Assembly: GCA_025361335.1 (NCBI GenBank)
Contig: JANYAK010000057.1
Location: 1 to 51,374, forward strand
Length of the DNA: 51,374 nucleotides
Direction of reading: 5' to 3'
Source of the DNA: Coriobacteriia bacterium
GTDB lineage: Bacteria > Actinomycetota > Coriobacteriia > Anaerosomatales > PALSA-660
Position numbers and translations under genes: made by a program. The notes under the pieces were generated by a model. That model saw only the letters and a program-made list of their open reading frames with translations. It was not told the origin of the DNA and ran no database searches. Of the stretch, positions 17,265 through 28,772 are shown one piece after another; the stretch's first letter is position 1, and each line of letters opens with the position of its first letter.

Positions 17265-17990
17265 ATGGAGGTCTCGCAACGCGTCCTGCTGGTGGAGGAT
17301 GAGCGGCCCATCAGGGACGCCGTCGCCGCGTACCTGGAGAAGGAAGGCTATTGGGTGACGGCCGTCGCCGACGGCCAGTCGGCGATCGAGGCCTTCGAGC
17401 GCAAGCCGTTCGACTTGGTCGTGCTCGACCTCAATCTGCCCAAGGTCTCGGGCGAGGAGGTGTGCCGGCGGATCCGCGACAACTCCGACGTCCCGATCAT
17501 CATGCTGACGGCCAAGGACGCCGAGGAGCAGCGCGTGCAGGGCTTCTCGATGGGCGCGGACGACTACCTCGTCAAGCCGTTCAGTCCGCGCGAGCTGGTC
17601 GCGCGAGTGCGCGCGCTCCTGCGTCGGGCGCATGCGGAGTCCGACCCCCAACGCGATCGGATCGAGCATGCGGGACTCGTGATCGATCTGCCGTCGCACA
17701 CCGTCTCCCTCGATGGAACCGATCTCGACCTGACCGCCAGCGAGTACAAGCTGCTGGTCACGCTGGCCAGATACCCGGGGCGGGTCTACCCGCGTATGGA
17801 ACTCGTCGAGAAGGTGCTCGGATACGACTTCGAGGGGTACGAGCGCGCCATCGACAGCCACGTGAAGAACCTGCGGGCCAAGCTCGACGACGACCCTCGC
17901 GACCCTCGTTTCATCCAGACCGTCACCGGGGTCGGGTACCGCTTCGATCCATCCGGCAGCGGTCCCAGCGGTGGAGGCCCCGCCCGGTGA
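17265..17990 (+). CDS. OmpR/PhoB-family response regulator
   Basis: 241 residues: receiver (Asp55 in VVLDLNLP, Lys in YLVKPFSP) and a C-terminal winged helix (about 140-228; LTASEYKLLVTLA and VTGVGYRFDP). It follows the hybrid kinase by 8 bp and overlaps the next kinase gene (GTGA), so its direct partner is likely the sensor kinase at 17987. Target genes cannot be deduced; no binding repeats are evident in the adjacent gaps. Confidence 0.93.
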   Translation: MEVSQRVLLVEDERPIRDAVAAYLEKEGYWVTAVADGQSAIEAFERKPFDLVVLDLNLPKVSGEEVCRRIRDNSDVPIIMLTAKDAEEQRVQGFSMGADDYLVKPFSPRELVARVRALLRRAHAESDPQRDRIEHAGLVIDLPSHTVSLDGTDLDLTASEYKLLVTLARYPGRVYPRMELVEKVLGYDFEGYERAIDSHVKNLRAKLDDDPRDPRFIQTVTGVGYRFDPSGSGPSGGGPAR

Positions 17991-19417
17991 GGCGACCCGG
18001 GCTCGCGCTGCAGCTCGGCGTGGCGTTCGCGGTGGTCGCCGGCATCACCGCGATGCTGGCGGCCGGGATAGTCACGCTTTCATGGCAGCGGACCTTCGAT
18101 TCCTATGTGGCCGAGCGTGTCCAGACGGACGCGAAGACATTGGCCGAGATGACCGCCCGATCCTACGCGATCGACAGGGGATGGACCGAGCAGTCACTCG
18201 TCGAGATCGCCACGGTGGGGGTCAGCCGCGGCCTGCGGGTCCAGATCCTCGACCACGGCAGCGCCGTGCTGTTGGACAGCGCCACGCTGTCGTTCCACTC
18301 GGGGATCGCCGGCATGTCCGGCGTGCCCGGGGCGGCCGGGATCACCGGCGCGCAGGCCGAGGCGACGCCCCTGTCCCAGCCGGTCGTCCGGATCCCGGTC
18401 TACGTGGACGACAGCCTGGTCGGGGCGGTGCGGGTCGCCTCGGTATCCCCCGGCAGCTTCCTCACCGATCAGGACGTGCGGTTCCGCAGTGCCTCGTCCA
18501 CCGGCATGCTCATCGCCGCGCTCCTCGCGGTCGGGCTGGCCACGGTCGGGGGCGCGATGTACTCGCGCGTGTTCAGTCGTCCGATCGAGCGCGTGACGCG
18601 GACCGCGGGCGCCCTGCGCTCGGGGCAGCGCGATGCGCGCACGGGGATGACGGGCGATGATCCCGTGCGGGTGCTCGGTCGGACCTTGGACGAGATGGCC
18701 GATTCGATCCAGGCGGAGCGCGAGTTCGAGCGCCGTCTGACCGCGGACGTGGCGCACGAGTTGAGGACCCCCCTTCAAGCCATACAGGCGACCGTCGAGG
18801 CCATGCAAGACGGCGTGCTCCCGGCCGATGGGGAGCATCTCGGGGTCGTCCGGGATGAGACCGTGCGGCTCGGCCGACTCGCAGGCAGCATCCTCGAGCT
18901 GTCCAGGCTCGAGAACCGTAGCGTCACCATGCGGACCGCGCCCATCGACCTGGGCATCCCGCTGTCCAGGTCCGTCGAGACCCACCGGGCTCTGATCGAT
19001 TCGCTCGACCTGCGGCTGGTCGAGGAGTCGGACGAGGGCGCGATCGTGCTCGGAGACGTCGACCGCCTCACTCAGGCGTTCGGCAACCTGATGTCGAACG
19101 CGGCCCACTACACCCCCGAGGGCGGCACCATCTCGGTGCGCCTGATGGTGATGCCTCCCCACGCGGTCGTCACGGTCACGGACACGGGGATCGGCATCTC
19201 CGAGGCGGACCGTGAGCGGGTCTTCAGCCGCTTCTGGCGGTCGGACGAGGCGCGGCAGCGCGCCCGCACGGGCTTCGGCGTCGGGCTGTCCATCGTGCGG
19301 GAGATCGTCGAACAGCATGGCGGAGACGTGTCGCTGGCCCCGGCCGGCGAAGGGCCCGGGACCGTCGCCACGGTGCGTGTGCCGCTGATGGACCGCAAGT
19401 CCAGACAGAGCGCCTGA
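17987..19417 (+). CDS. membrane sensor histidine kinase
   Basis: 476 residues from the GTG overlapping the regulator stop. TM1 is about 9-30, an extracytoplasmic sensor domain spans about 31-170 with a Gly/Ala-rich loop (GIAGMSGVPGAAGITG), and TM2 is about 173-195. HAMP (about 196-248), HisKA with phospho-His257 (VAHELRTPL) and HATPase (LMSNAAHYTPEGG, DTGIGIS, GFGVGLSIVREIV) follow. It forms a two-component pair with the upstream regulator. The ligand is unknown. Confidence 0.92.
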   Translation: MRRPGLALQLGVAFAVVAGITAMLAAGIVTLSWQRTFDSYVAERVQTDAKTLAEMTARSYAIDRGWTEQSLVEIATVGVSRGLRVQILDHGSAVLLDSATLSFHSGIAGMSGVPGAAGITGAQAEATPLSQPVVRIPVYVDDSLVGAVRVASVSPGSFLTDQDVRFRSASSTGMLIAALLAVGLATVGGAMYSRVFSRPIERVTRTAGALRSGQRDARTGMTGDDPVRVLGRTLDEMADSIQAEREFERRLTADVAHELRTPLQAIQATVEAMQDGVLPADGEHLGVVRDETVRLGRLAGSILELSRLENRSVTMRTAPIDLGIPLSRSVETHRALIDSLDLRLVEESDEGAIVLGDVDRLTQAFGNLMSNAAHYTPEGGTISVRLMVMPPHAVVTVTDTGIGISEADRERVFSRFWRSDEARQRARTGFGVGLSIVREIVEQHGGDVSLAPAGEGPGTVATVRVPLMDRKSRQSA

Positions 19418-19503
19418 AGCGCATCGTCGCGTGGCGGGTGCGCTCGCCGAGGCGTCGATGGCGAGGCTTGCACGGCCCGGGGCGCTCGCGCGGTCGGCGG
19501 GGG

Positions 19504-19532
19504 TTGTCGCTCCGTCGCGCGACTGGTAACGT
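19504..19532 (+). promoter_or_regulatory. promoter of the pyr operon
   Basis: The -35 TTGTCG (19504-19509) and -10 TAACGT (19527-19532) have a 17-bp spacer. The predicted start (about 19539) falls just before the PyrR-binding hairpin. Confidence 0.65.
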
Positions 19533-19540
19533 TGGCCGCG

Positions 19541-21239
<1,699 letters not shown>

Positions 21240-21256
<17 letters not shown>

Positions 21257-22532
21257 GGGCGGACGGGTCGTCGACCCCGCGGCGGATCTCGACATCATCG
21301 CCGATGTGATCATCCGCGACGGATGTATCGTCGAGATCGGGCCCGACCTCACCATCCCGAAGGGCGAGACTGTCGAGTGCGCCGAGAAGATCATCCTGCC
21401 CGGCCTCGTGGACGTGCACACGCACCTTCGCGAACCGGGGCGTGAGGACGAGGAGACCATCCGCACGGGAACGCGTGCCGCGGCTCATGGCGGCTTCACG
21501 GCCGTGTGCGCCATGCCCAACACCGAGCCGGTGGCCGACGAGGGCGCGGCGATACGCTTCCTGGTCGACAGGGCGGAGCGAGACGGCGTCGTGCGGGTGT
21601 ACCCGATCGGCGCGATCACAGCACGACAGGAGGGCAGAGCCCTGGCCGAGGCGGGCGACATGGTCAGCGAGGGCGCCGTGGCGTTCTCCGATGACGGCCA
21701 CGGTGTGCAGGACGCGGGCATGATGCGGCTCGCGATGGATTACATCAAGCGCTTCGGTGTGCCGATCGTGAGCCACTGTGAGGACGCGGGGCTTGTGGGC
21801 AAGGGCGTCGTCAACGAGGGGGTCGTCTCGACACGGCTCGGCATGGCCGGCTGGCCGGCCGCGGGCGAGGAGATCATGGTCGCGCGCGACATCCGCCTGG
21901 CCGAGCTCACCGGGTGCCGACTGCACCTCGCGCACCTGTCGACGGCGGGCTCGGTGGAACTGGTCCGCGTGGCGAAGGCCAAGGGGATCCCGGTCACGTG
22001 CGAGGTCACCCCGCATCACCTGTTCCTGACCGAGGACGACATCGACCTCGACTACCGCACCGAGCTCAAGATGAACCCGCCGCTGCGCACGGCCGCGGAT
22101 GCCGCCGCTCTCCTCGCCGGGCTGGCCGACGGAACGGTGGACTGTATCGCCACCGACCATGCCCCGCACGCCCCTCATGAGAAGGCCCTCGAGTTCGAGC
22201 TCGCGCCATTCGGGACGACAGGGCTGGAGACGGCCCTGTCCTTGGTCGTGACCGAGCTGGTCTCGCGAAGGAGGGCGACCTGGGGCGATGTCGCTTCGTG
22301 GATGTGCCACAATCCGCGCGTGGCCCTCGGTCTGCCGCCGGTGAGCCTCGCGCCGGGGCAGGTGGCCGACATCACGATCGTCGACCCGGAAGCCCGGGTC
22401 GATGTCACCGCCGACTGGTTCGAGAGCGGCTCGCGCAACTCGGCCTTCATGGGTCGCAAGCTGCTCGGCCGGGCGACGGAGGTGCTTGTCGGAGGCTACT
22501 TCGCTCTTCGCAACGGGAAGGTGGTCGCGTGA
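21240..22532 (+). CDS. pyrC: dihydroorotase
   Basis: 430 residues. The GTG at 21240 is preferred over the one at 21231 because GGGAGG lies 8 nt upstream of it. Amidohydrolase fold of the class I DHOase type: metal motif VDVHTHLREPG, substrate loop AMPNTEP, then SHCED, LHLAHLST and the catalytic Asp in TDHAPH. It cyclises carbamoyl-aspartate to dihydroorotate. Its stop overlaps the GTG of carA. Confidence 0.94.
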
Positions 22533-23830
22533 CCCTCTCGCGGCGTGCGCTCCTCGCCCTCGAAGATGGGAGGTGCTTCCCGGGTCTTGCCTGTGGGGCC
22601 GACGGGACGTCCGACGGCGAGGCGGTGTTCAACACGTCCATGACGGGATATCAGGAGATCTTGACCGACCCGTCCTACGCCGGGCAGATCGTCACGATGA
22701 CCATGCCGCATATCGGCAACTGCGGCGTGAACGAAGAGGACATGGAGTCCCGCGGCGTGTTCGCCCGTGGGCTCGTCGTGAGACAGATGAGCCGCGTGTC
22801 GTCGAACTGGCGCGCCACATCCACCCTGCCGGCGTTCCTTCACCAGCAGGGGGTCGTGGCGATCGAGGGAGTCGACACCCGGCTGCTTACCCGCCACCTT
22901 CGCGAGCGAGGCGCGATGCGTGCGGTGATCTCGACGGAGGACCTGGACCCCATATCCCTCTCGGCGAAGGCCGCCTCCGCACCGGGACTCGTCGGCCGTG
23001 ACCTTGTGCGCGAGGTGGCGGTGACCTCGCCGTTCGAATGGGGGAGCGAGGATCCCACGGGATACCGGCCCGCGGACACCGGGACGGCGCCGGCCGGTCC
23101 GAGTCGCCGCGTCGTCGCGTTCGACTCGGGCATCAAGTTCAACATCCTGCGACGCCTGGCCGAAGCAGGGTGCTCCGTCCGGATCGTGCCGCCGACCACA
23201 TCGGCCGCCGAGGTCCTCGCGCTGTCTCCAGACGGCGTCTTCCTCGCGAACGGACCGGGCGACCCGGCCGCGGTCGACTACCTGTACAACACCCTCGGCG
23301 CACTATTAGGGACGGTGCCGGTCTTCGGGATCTGCCTCGGCCACCAGATGCTGTCCCTGGCTGTGGGAGCGACGACCTTCAAGCTCAAGTACGGCCACCG
23401 GGGCGGGAACCAGCCGGTCATGAACCTTCTGACCGGCCAGGTCGAGGTGACCAGTCAGAACCACGGTTTCTGCGTCGACTTCGCCTCGGTCGGGCCACTT
23501 GTCCCCGCTTCCAGCGGCGGGCTCGACCACGACCCAGGCGACATGGCCGCATGGGTCAGGGCGGGCGTCGCACCGGTGGTCTCCTCGGAGCGGTTCGGAC
23601 CGGTCCAGCTCACCCACGTGAACCTCAACGACATGACAGCGGAAGGACTGCGCCTGCTGGAGAAGAAGGCGTTCTCCGTGCAGTACCATCCCGAGGCGGC
23701 TCCAGGGCCGCACGATGCGCGCTACCTGTTCGGCGCGTTCATGGCGCTCATGGACGGCCGCGACGACTACCTATCGGCCCACGATCCGCGCGTCGCTCGC
23801 GCGCGCGGCGCTGCGGAAGGGGATCGATGA
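22529..23830 (+). CDS. carA: carbamoyl-phosphate synthase small subunit
   Basis: 433 residues, longer than the usual 360-400. The N-terminal CPSase domain begins with LALEDGRCFPG. The C-terminal class I glutamine amidotransferase has the nucleophile Cys in FGICLGHQML and the His-Glu pair in YHPEAAPGPHD. About 30 extra residues (about 318-350, GPLVPASSGGLDHDPGDM onward) are inserted between NHGF and THVNLND, where most CarA proteins have a short turn. A C-terminal tail of about 25 residues follows the core. It supplies ammonia to CarB, encoded after one intervening gene. Confidence 0.93.
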   Translation: MTLSRRALLALEDGRCFPGLACGADGTSDGEAVFNTSMTGYQEILTDPSYAGQIVTMTMPHIGNCGVNEEDMESRGVFARGLVVRQMSRVSSNWRATSTLPAFLHQQGVVAIEGVDTRLLTRHLRERGAMRAVISTEDLDPISLSAKAASAPGLVGRDLVREVAVTSPFEWGSEDPTGYRPADTGTAPAGPSRRVVAFDSGIKFNILRRLAEAGCSVRIVPPTTSAAEVLALSPDGVFLANGPGDPAAVDYLYNTLGALLGTVPVFGICLGHQMLSLAVGATTFKLKYGHRGGNQPVMNLLTGQVEVTSQNHGFCVDFASVGPLVPASSGGLDHDPGDMAAWVRAGVAPVVSSERFGPVQLTHVNLNDMTAEGLRLLEKKAFSVQYHPEAAPGPHDARYLFGAFMALMDGRDDYLSAHDPRVARARGAAEGDR

Positions 23831-24663
23831 TCCGGACGGTGCTTGTGCCGGCCGAAACGTCGGCGGACTGCGCGCTCGTCATGCGGTTCGTCGTCGGCCT
23901 GCGAAGGCTCGGAGTGGTGAGGGTGATCGTCGCACACGTGGTCGACGCCTCGGGGTTGGAGGGCCCGGTCATCGCGGCGCAGGTCGATGCCGAGCGCGAG
24001 CGCATGGCGGCGTGCGCCCGCCCCTTGCGGGAAGCGGGCCTCGACGTCGAAGTGCGCATACCCGCGGGAGATCCGGAACGCGAGCTGCTGGCTCTGGCCA
24101 CGGAGGCTCATGTCGACGCGATCGTCGTCGGGACGAGCGGCAGGTCGACGAGGGACGCGTTCTTCGCCGGGGGGTCGGTAGCAGAGCGGATCGCGGTGAG
24201 ATCCACCGTTCCGGTCTTGGTGGTGAGGCACGACCTGTTGCGCAGCGTCTCCGAGCCCGCGGCGCTCGCGACACGGTTCGCGAGCCGGCCGCTGGTGCCG
24301 ACGGACTTCTCGGCTCCCGCGCAGAGGGCGTTCGACACGCTTCTCGGATTCCCGACCGACGCCGTCGGGGTCATTCGGCTGCTGCACGTCCTGCCCGTGG
24401 GGGCCGCGGGGCAAGACGAGACTGGCACCGAGTTCCAGTTGAGGAACATGGTGGCGACGGCGAAACAGCGCGGGTTGAGCGCGCAAGCGGTCGTCGGTCA
24501 TGGGGCACCGGAGCGGGCCGCGCTCGCCGAGATCGACGAGAGCCGGGTGACCGGTGTCGTCATCGGGACCCGCGGTCGCTCGATGCTCAAGGGTGCGCTG
24601 GTCGGTTCGGTCTCGATGACGCTCGCGCGGCAGGCTTCGTGCCCCGTCCTGATCGTCCCGTGA
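23827..24663 (+). CDS. tandem universal stress protein (UspA domains x2)
   Basis: 278 residues made of two UspA domains (about 1-140 and 150-278). Each ends with the ATP-binding G-2X-G-9X-G-S/T motif: GTSGRSTRDAFFAGGS and GTRGRSMLKGALVGS. Both therefore look nucleotide-binding. It sits between carA (4-bp overlap) and carB (15-bp gap), so it is co-translated with both subunits of carbamoyl-phosphate synthase. That is not a usual place for a USP gene. A link between adenylate status and pyrimidine flux is conceivable but unproven. Confidence 0.88.
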   Translation: MIRTVLVPAETSADCALVMRFVVGLRRLGVVRVIVAHVVDASGLEGPVIAAQVDAERERMAACARPLREAGLDVEVRIPAGDPERELLALATEAHVDAIVVGTSGRSTRDAFFAGGSVAERIAVRSTVPVLVVRHDLLRSVSEPAALATRFASRPLVPTDFSAPAQRAFDTLLGFPTDAVGVIRLLHVLPVGAAGQDETGTEFQLRNMVATAKQRGLSAQAVVGHGAPERAALAEIDESRVTGVVIGTRGRSMLKGALVGSVSMTLARQASCPVLIVP

Positions 24664-24678
24664 GGAGGAGCGCCGCCA

Positions 24679-27600
24679 GTGCCGCGACGCGATGATATCT
24701 CGACCATCCTGGTGATCGGCTCCGGGCCGATCGTGATAGGGCAGGCGTGCGAGTTCGACTACTCGGGCGCCCAGGCCTGCAAGGTGCTGCGCGACGAAGG
24801 GTACCGGGTCGTGTTGGTCAACAGCAATCCGGCGACGATCATGACGGACCCGGAGTTCGCGGACCGCACATACCTCGAGCCGGTCACCCCGGAGTTCGTC
24901 GAGAAGGTGATCGCGGCCGAGCGGCCCGATGCTCTGCTGCCCACGCTCGGCGGGCAGACCGGCCTCAACTGCGCCGTGGCCCTCGCGGAGTCCGGCGTGT
25001 TGGAGCGCTACGGCGTCGAGCTGATCGGGGCGAAACTCGACGCCATCAAGAAGGGGGAGGATCGCAAGCTGTTCGCGGAGGCGATGGCCGCCATCGGTCT
25101 CGAGGTGCCGAGGGGCGGCTACGCGTACTCGGTGAGTGATGCCGAGCGACTCCCAGGTGAGCTTGGTGGCTTCCCGCTCGTCATCCGCCCTTCGTTCACC
25201 ATGGGCGGGGCGGGCGGCGGGATCGTGTACAACGTCGACGAGCTGCGGGATCAGGTGGCGCATGGCGTCTCGCTTTCCCCGACGGGAGAGGTGCTCGTCG
25301 AGGAGAGCGTGATCGGCTGGAAAGAGTACGAGATGGAGGTCATGCGCGACGCGAACGACAACACCGTGATCGTGTGCTCCATCGAGAACATCGACGCCAT
25401 GGGGGTCCACACGGGCGACTCGATCACCGTCGCACCCGCCCAGACGCTGACCGACCGCGAGTACCAAGTGATGCGCGACGCGTCATTGGCCATTCTGCGC
25501 GAGATAGGGGTCGAGACCGGCGGGAGCAACGTGCAGTTTGCCGTGAACCCCCTCGACGGCCGCATGCTCGTCATCGAGATGAACCCTCGCGTCTCGCGGT
25601 CGAGCGCGCTGGCCTCGAAGGCCACGGGGTTCCCCATCGCCAAGATCGCCGCCAAGCTGGCGGTCGGATTCACCCTGGACGAGATCTCCAACGACATCAC
25701 GCGTGAGACCCCCGCGTGCTTCGAACCGAGCATCGACTACACGGTCGTGAAGGTGCCGCGCTGGGCGTTCGAGAAGTTCAAGGGCACGGACACGACCCTC
25801 ACGACGCGGATGAAGTCCGTGGGCGAGGCGATGGCCATCGGCCGAACGTTTTCGGAGGCGCTGGGCAAGGCGTTCCGGTCGCTCGAGACCGGTAGGCTGG
25901 GGCTGGGGGCGGACGGCAAGGATGCTTTCGACGAGGTCAAGTTCGACAGAGGGCTCACCGTGCCCAACGAGAACCGGATGTTCTACATCGCCGACGCGCT
26001 GTGGCGCGGCCGCGATGTCCAGGAGATATCCGATCTGACCCGCATCGACCCTTGGTTCATCGATCAGGTGAAGTCTCAGGTCGAAGTCGAGGGGATGGTC
26101 CGTAAAGTCTCACTTGAGGGTATGTCCGCCGACCTCATGCGGTCGGCCAAGCAGCATGGGCTCTCCGACCCTCAGCTCGCCCACCTGCTGCATTCGGACG
26201 AGACGTCAGTGCGTGCCAGAAGGCTCGAGCTCGGGGTGAGGCCCACGTTCAAGTCGGTCGACACCTGTGCCGGTGAGTTCCTCGCAACCACGCCCTATTA
26301 CTACAAAACGTACGAAGACGAGGACGAGGTCGCCCCGGCGACCCGCCCTCGCGTGGTGATCCTGGGCGCCGGGCCGAACCGCATCGGCCAGGGCATAGAG
26401 TTCGACTACTGCTGCGTGCACGCCAGCTACGCCCTGCATGCGGCAGGCTATGAGACGGTGATGATCAACTGCAACCCCGAGACCGTGTCGACGGACTACG
26501 ACACGTCCGACCGACTGTACTTCGAGCCGCTCACGTTCGAGGACGTCATGGACGTCATCGAGGCGGAGAAGCCGGTGGGAGTCCTCGTCACGTTCGGCGG
26601 TCAGACCCCCCTCAAACTCGCGCGCGCCCTCGAAGACGCCGGCGTCCCGATCCTCGGGACCAAGCCCGAGGCGATCGACCTTGCCGAGGACCGGGAGCGG
26701 TTCGCCGAGGTGCTCGACCGGCTCGGCATCGCGTACCCCGCCGCGGGCACCGCGCGATCCGCCTCGGAAGCGGTCGAGGTCGCGTCGCGGATCGGGTATC
26801 CGTTGCTCGTGAGGCCGTCGTACGTGCTCGGTGGCCGCGGCATGGTCATCGCATACGACGAGGAGTACCTGCTGCGCCACGTCGCGGACGCCGTGGTCGT
26901 GAGCCCTGATCATCCCGTACTGCTGGACCGGTTCCTCGAGGGTGCGATCGAGGTCGACGTGGACGCGGTCTGCGACGGCCGCGACGTCTACATCGGCGGC
27001 GTCATGGAACACATCGAAGAGGCGGGCATCCATTCCGGCGACTCCGCATGCTGCATCCCGCACTTCACGCTTGGCGACTCCATCGTCGAGGAGATCCGCG
27101 GCCACACGCGTCGGATCGCCTTGGAGATCGGGACGCACGGCCTGATAAACATCCAGTTCGCGGTCAAGGACTCGACCGTGTACGTGCTCGAAGTCAACCC
27201 GCGGGCCAGCCGCACGGTCCCCTTCGTGAGCAAGGCGACCGGCGTGCCGCTGGCCAAGGTCGCGGCCCGGGTCATGGCCGGCGAGATGCTCGCCGATCTC
27301 GCCCTGCCCCCCGAGGAACGCGATCTTGGGCGGTTCTGCGTCAAGGAGGCCGTCATGCCGTTCGGCCGCTTCCCCGGCGCGGACTCGGTGCTCGGTCCCG
27401 AGATGAAGTCGACCGGTGAGGTCATGGGGTCCGCGGCCGACTTCCCCGCGGCGTACGCGAAAAGTCAACTCGCCATCGACTACTCCCTGCCCAGCGAGGG
27501 TGTCGCGTTCATCTCGGTGTGCGACCGGGACAAGCGCGCCATCGTCGGTGTCGCCATGCACCTGAGGGCCTTGGGCTTCGAGATCCTCAGCACCCGCGGG

Positions 27601-27948
27601 ACGGCGCGCGGACTGCGTGCGGCGGGCATCCCCGTCACCGAGGTTCTCAAGGTGCACGAGGGCCGGCCCAACATCGTGGACCGCATGACCGACGCTCAGG
27701 TCCAGCTGGTCATCAACACGCCGTTCGGGCGAGAGACTCGGTCGGACGGCTATCAGATCCGGGCGGCGGCGATCCGGCATGGCATCACCAACATCACGAC
27801 GATGGCTGCCGCGCAGGCGTCCGTCCAGGCCATCGAAGCGATGAAGGCCGGCCGGCTCGGGGTCAGCGCCCTGCAGGACTTCGATCGCTGGCAGGCGCCG
27901 GTTCCGTGCGACAGCGCCGCGGTACACCGCGACGTGGCCGGCGAGTGA
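24679..27948 (+). CDS. carB: carbamoyl-phosphate synthase large subunit
   Basis: 1089 residues, full length. The two homologous ATP-grasp synthetase halves begin [19 protein letters not shown] and [19 protein letters not shown]; the lysine and glutamate loops of both halves are intact. The C-terminal MGS-like allosteric domain (about 940-1070, [14 protein letters not shown] and INTPFG) would bind effectors such as UMP. Start is the GTG at 24679 with GAGGAG upstream. It forms carbamoyl phosphate with CarA. Confidence 0.95.
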   Translation: MPRRDDISTILVIGSGPIVIGQACEFDYSGAQACKVLRDEGYRVVLVNSNPATIMTDPEFADRTYLEPVTPEFVEKVIAAERPDALLPTLGGQTGLNCAVALAESGVLERYGVELIGAKLDAIKKGEDRKLFAEAMAAIGLEVPRGGYAYSVSDAERLPGELGGFPLVIRPSFTMGGAGGGIVYNVDELRDQVAHGVSLSPTGEVLVEESVIGWKEYEMEVMRDANDNTVIVCSIENIDAMGVHTGDSITVAPAQTLTDREYQVMRDASLAILREIGVETGGSNVQFAVNPLDGRMLVIEMNPRVSRSSALASKATGFPIAKIAAKLAVGFTLDEISNDITRETPACFEPSIDYTVVKVPRWAFEKFKGTDTTLTTRMKSVGEAMAIGRTFSEALGKAFRSLETGRLGLGADGKDAFDEVKFDRGLTVPNENRMFYIADALWRGRDVQEISDLTRIDPWFIDQVKSQVEVEGMVRKVSLEGMSADLMRSAKQHGLSDPQLAHLLHSDETSVRARRLELGVRPTFKSVDTCAGEFLATTPYYYKTYEDEDEVAPATRPRVVILGAGPNRIGQGIEFDYCCVHASYALHAAGYETVMINCNPETVSTDYDTSDRLYFEPLTFEDVMDVIEAEKPVGVLVTFGGQTPLKLARALEDAGVPILGTKPEAIDLAEDRERFAEVLDRLGIAYPAAGTARSASEAVEVASRIGYPLLVRPSYVLGGRGMVIAYDEEYLLRHVADAVVVSPDHPVLLDRFLEGAIEVDVDAVCDGRDVYIGGVMEHIEEAGIHSGDSACCIPHFTLGDSIVEEIRGHTRRIALEIGTHGLINIQFAVKDSTVYVLEVNPRASRTVPFVSKATGVPLAKVAARVMAGEMLADLALPPEERDLGRFCVKEAVMPFGRFPGADSVLGPEMKSTGEVMGSAADFPAAYAKSQLAIDYSLPSEGVAFISVCDRDKRAIVGVAMHLRALGFEILSTRGTARGLRAAGIPVTEVLKVHEGRPNIVDRMTDAQVQLVINTPFGRETRSDGYQIRAAAIRHGITNITTMAAAQASVQAIEAMKAGRLGVSALQDFDRWQAPVPCDSAAVHRDVAGE

Positions 27949-27950
27949 CC

Positions 27951-28772
27951 ATGTGCTCGACCGACATCCATGAGCGCAGGCCAGTGCTGGAACACGTCGA
28001 GGTGATGGCCAACGACCGTCTCGCCCAAGGTGTCGGCCTGCTCGTCATGCGCGCGCCACGCATCGCCGCGAGCGTCGAGCCCGGCCAGTTCGTCCACCTG
28101 CGTATCTCCATGGGCACCGACTCCATCCTGCGCCGCCCGTTCTCGGTGCACCGTGTCGTCGGAGACACGATCGAGGTGCTGTACCAGGTCCTCGGACGCG
28201 GGACCCGGGATCTCGCGGGCAAGCGCAGGGGCGACGCCATGGACGCTATCGGCCCCCTCGGGCACGGATGGAAGGTGGAACCGGGCGTCGCTCACGCGCT
28301 CCTCGTCGCGGGCGGGCTCGGCGCCGCCCCCCTGGGGATGCTGGCGGAGGACCTGGCCGGTCGGGGAGTCGCCGTGTCGGTGGCACTCGGTGCTCCCACG
28401 GCGGAACGCCTCGTCGCTCGGGCGCTGTTCGAGCGGGTGGCTCGTCGAGTCGAGCTCGCGACCGATGACGGGAGCGCGGGTGAGGCGGGATTCGTGACGT
28501 CGGTCTCGGCCCGCCTCCTGGAACGCGACCTTCCCGACATCGTGTGCGTGTGCGGTCCCGAGATCATGGCCAGGCGGGTGGCCGAGCAGGCGGCCGATGC
28601 CGGCGTGCGCTGTCTGGTCTCCCTCGAACGGCTGATGGCCTGCGGGGTCGGCGCGTGTCTGTCGTGCGTGGTGACGACGAAGAGCGGGCGCCTGCGCGCC
28701 TGCGTCGACGGACCGGTCTTCGACGCAGAGGAGGTGGTCTGGGATGGATCCGAAGTCCCCCCGCGCCACTGA
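27951..28772 (+). CDS. pyrK: dihydroorotate dehydrogenase B electron-transfer subunit
   Basis: 273 residues. FAD-binding motif RRPFSVH, NAD-binding GGLGAAPLGM and a C-terminal [2Fe-2S] cysteine cluster, CGVGACLSC plus a distant Cys in RACVDG, as in PyrK. It passes electrons from PyrD to NAD+. The ATG at 27951 is assumed; a GTG at 27945 overlapping the carB stop is equally possible. It overlaps pyrD by 29 bp. Confidence 0.92.
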   Translation: MCSTDIHERRPVLEHVEVMANDRLAQGVGLLVMRAPRIAASVEPGQFVHLRISMGTDSILRRPFSVHRVVGDTIEVLYQVLGRGTRDLAGKRRGDAMDAIGPLGHGWKVEPGVAHALLVAGGLGAAPLGMLAEDLAGRGVAVSVALGAPTAERLVARALFERVARRVELATDDGSAGEAGFVTSVSARLLERDLPDIVCVCGPEIMARRVAEQAADAGVRCLVSLERLMACGVGACLSCVVTTKSGRLRACVDGPVFDAEEVVWDGSEVPPRH

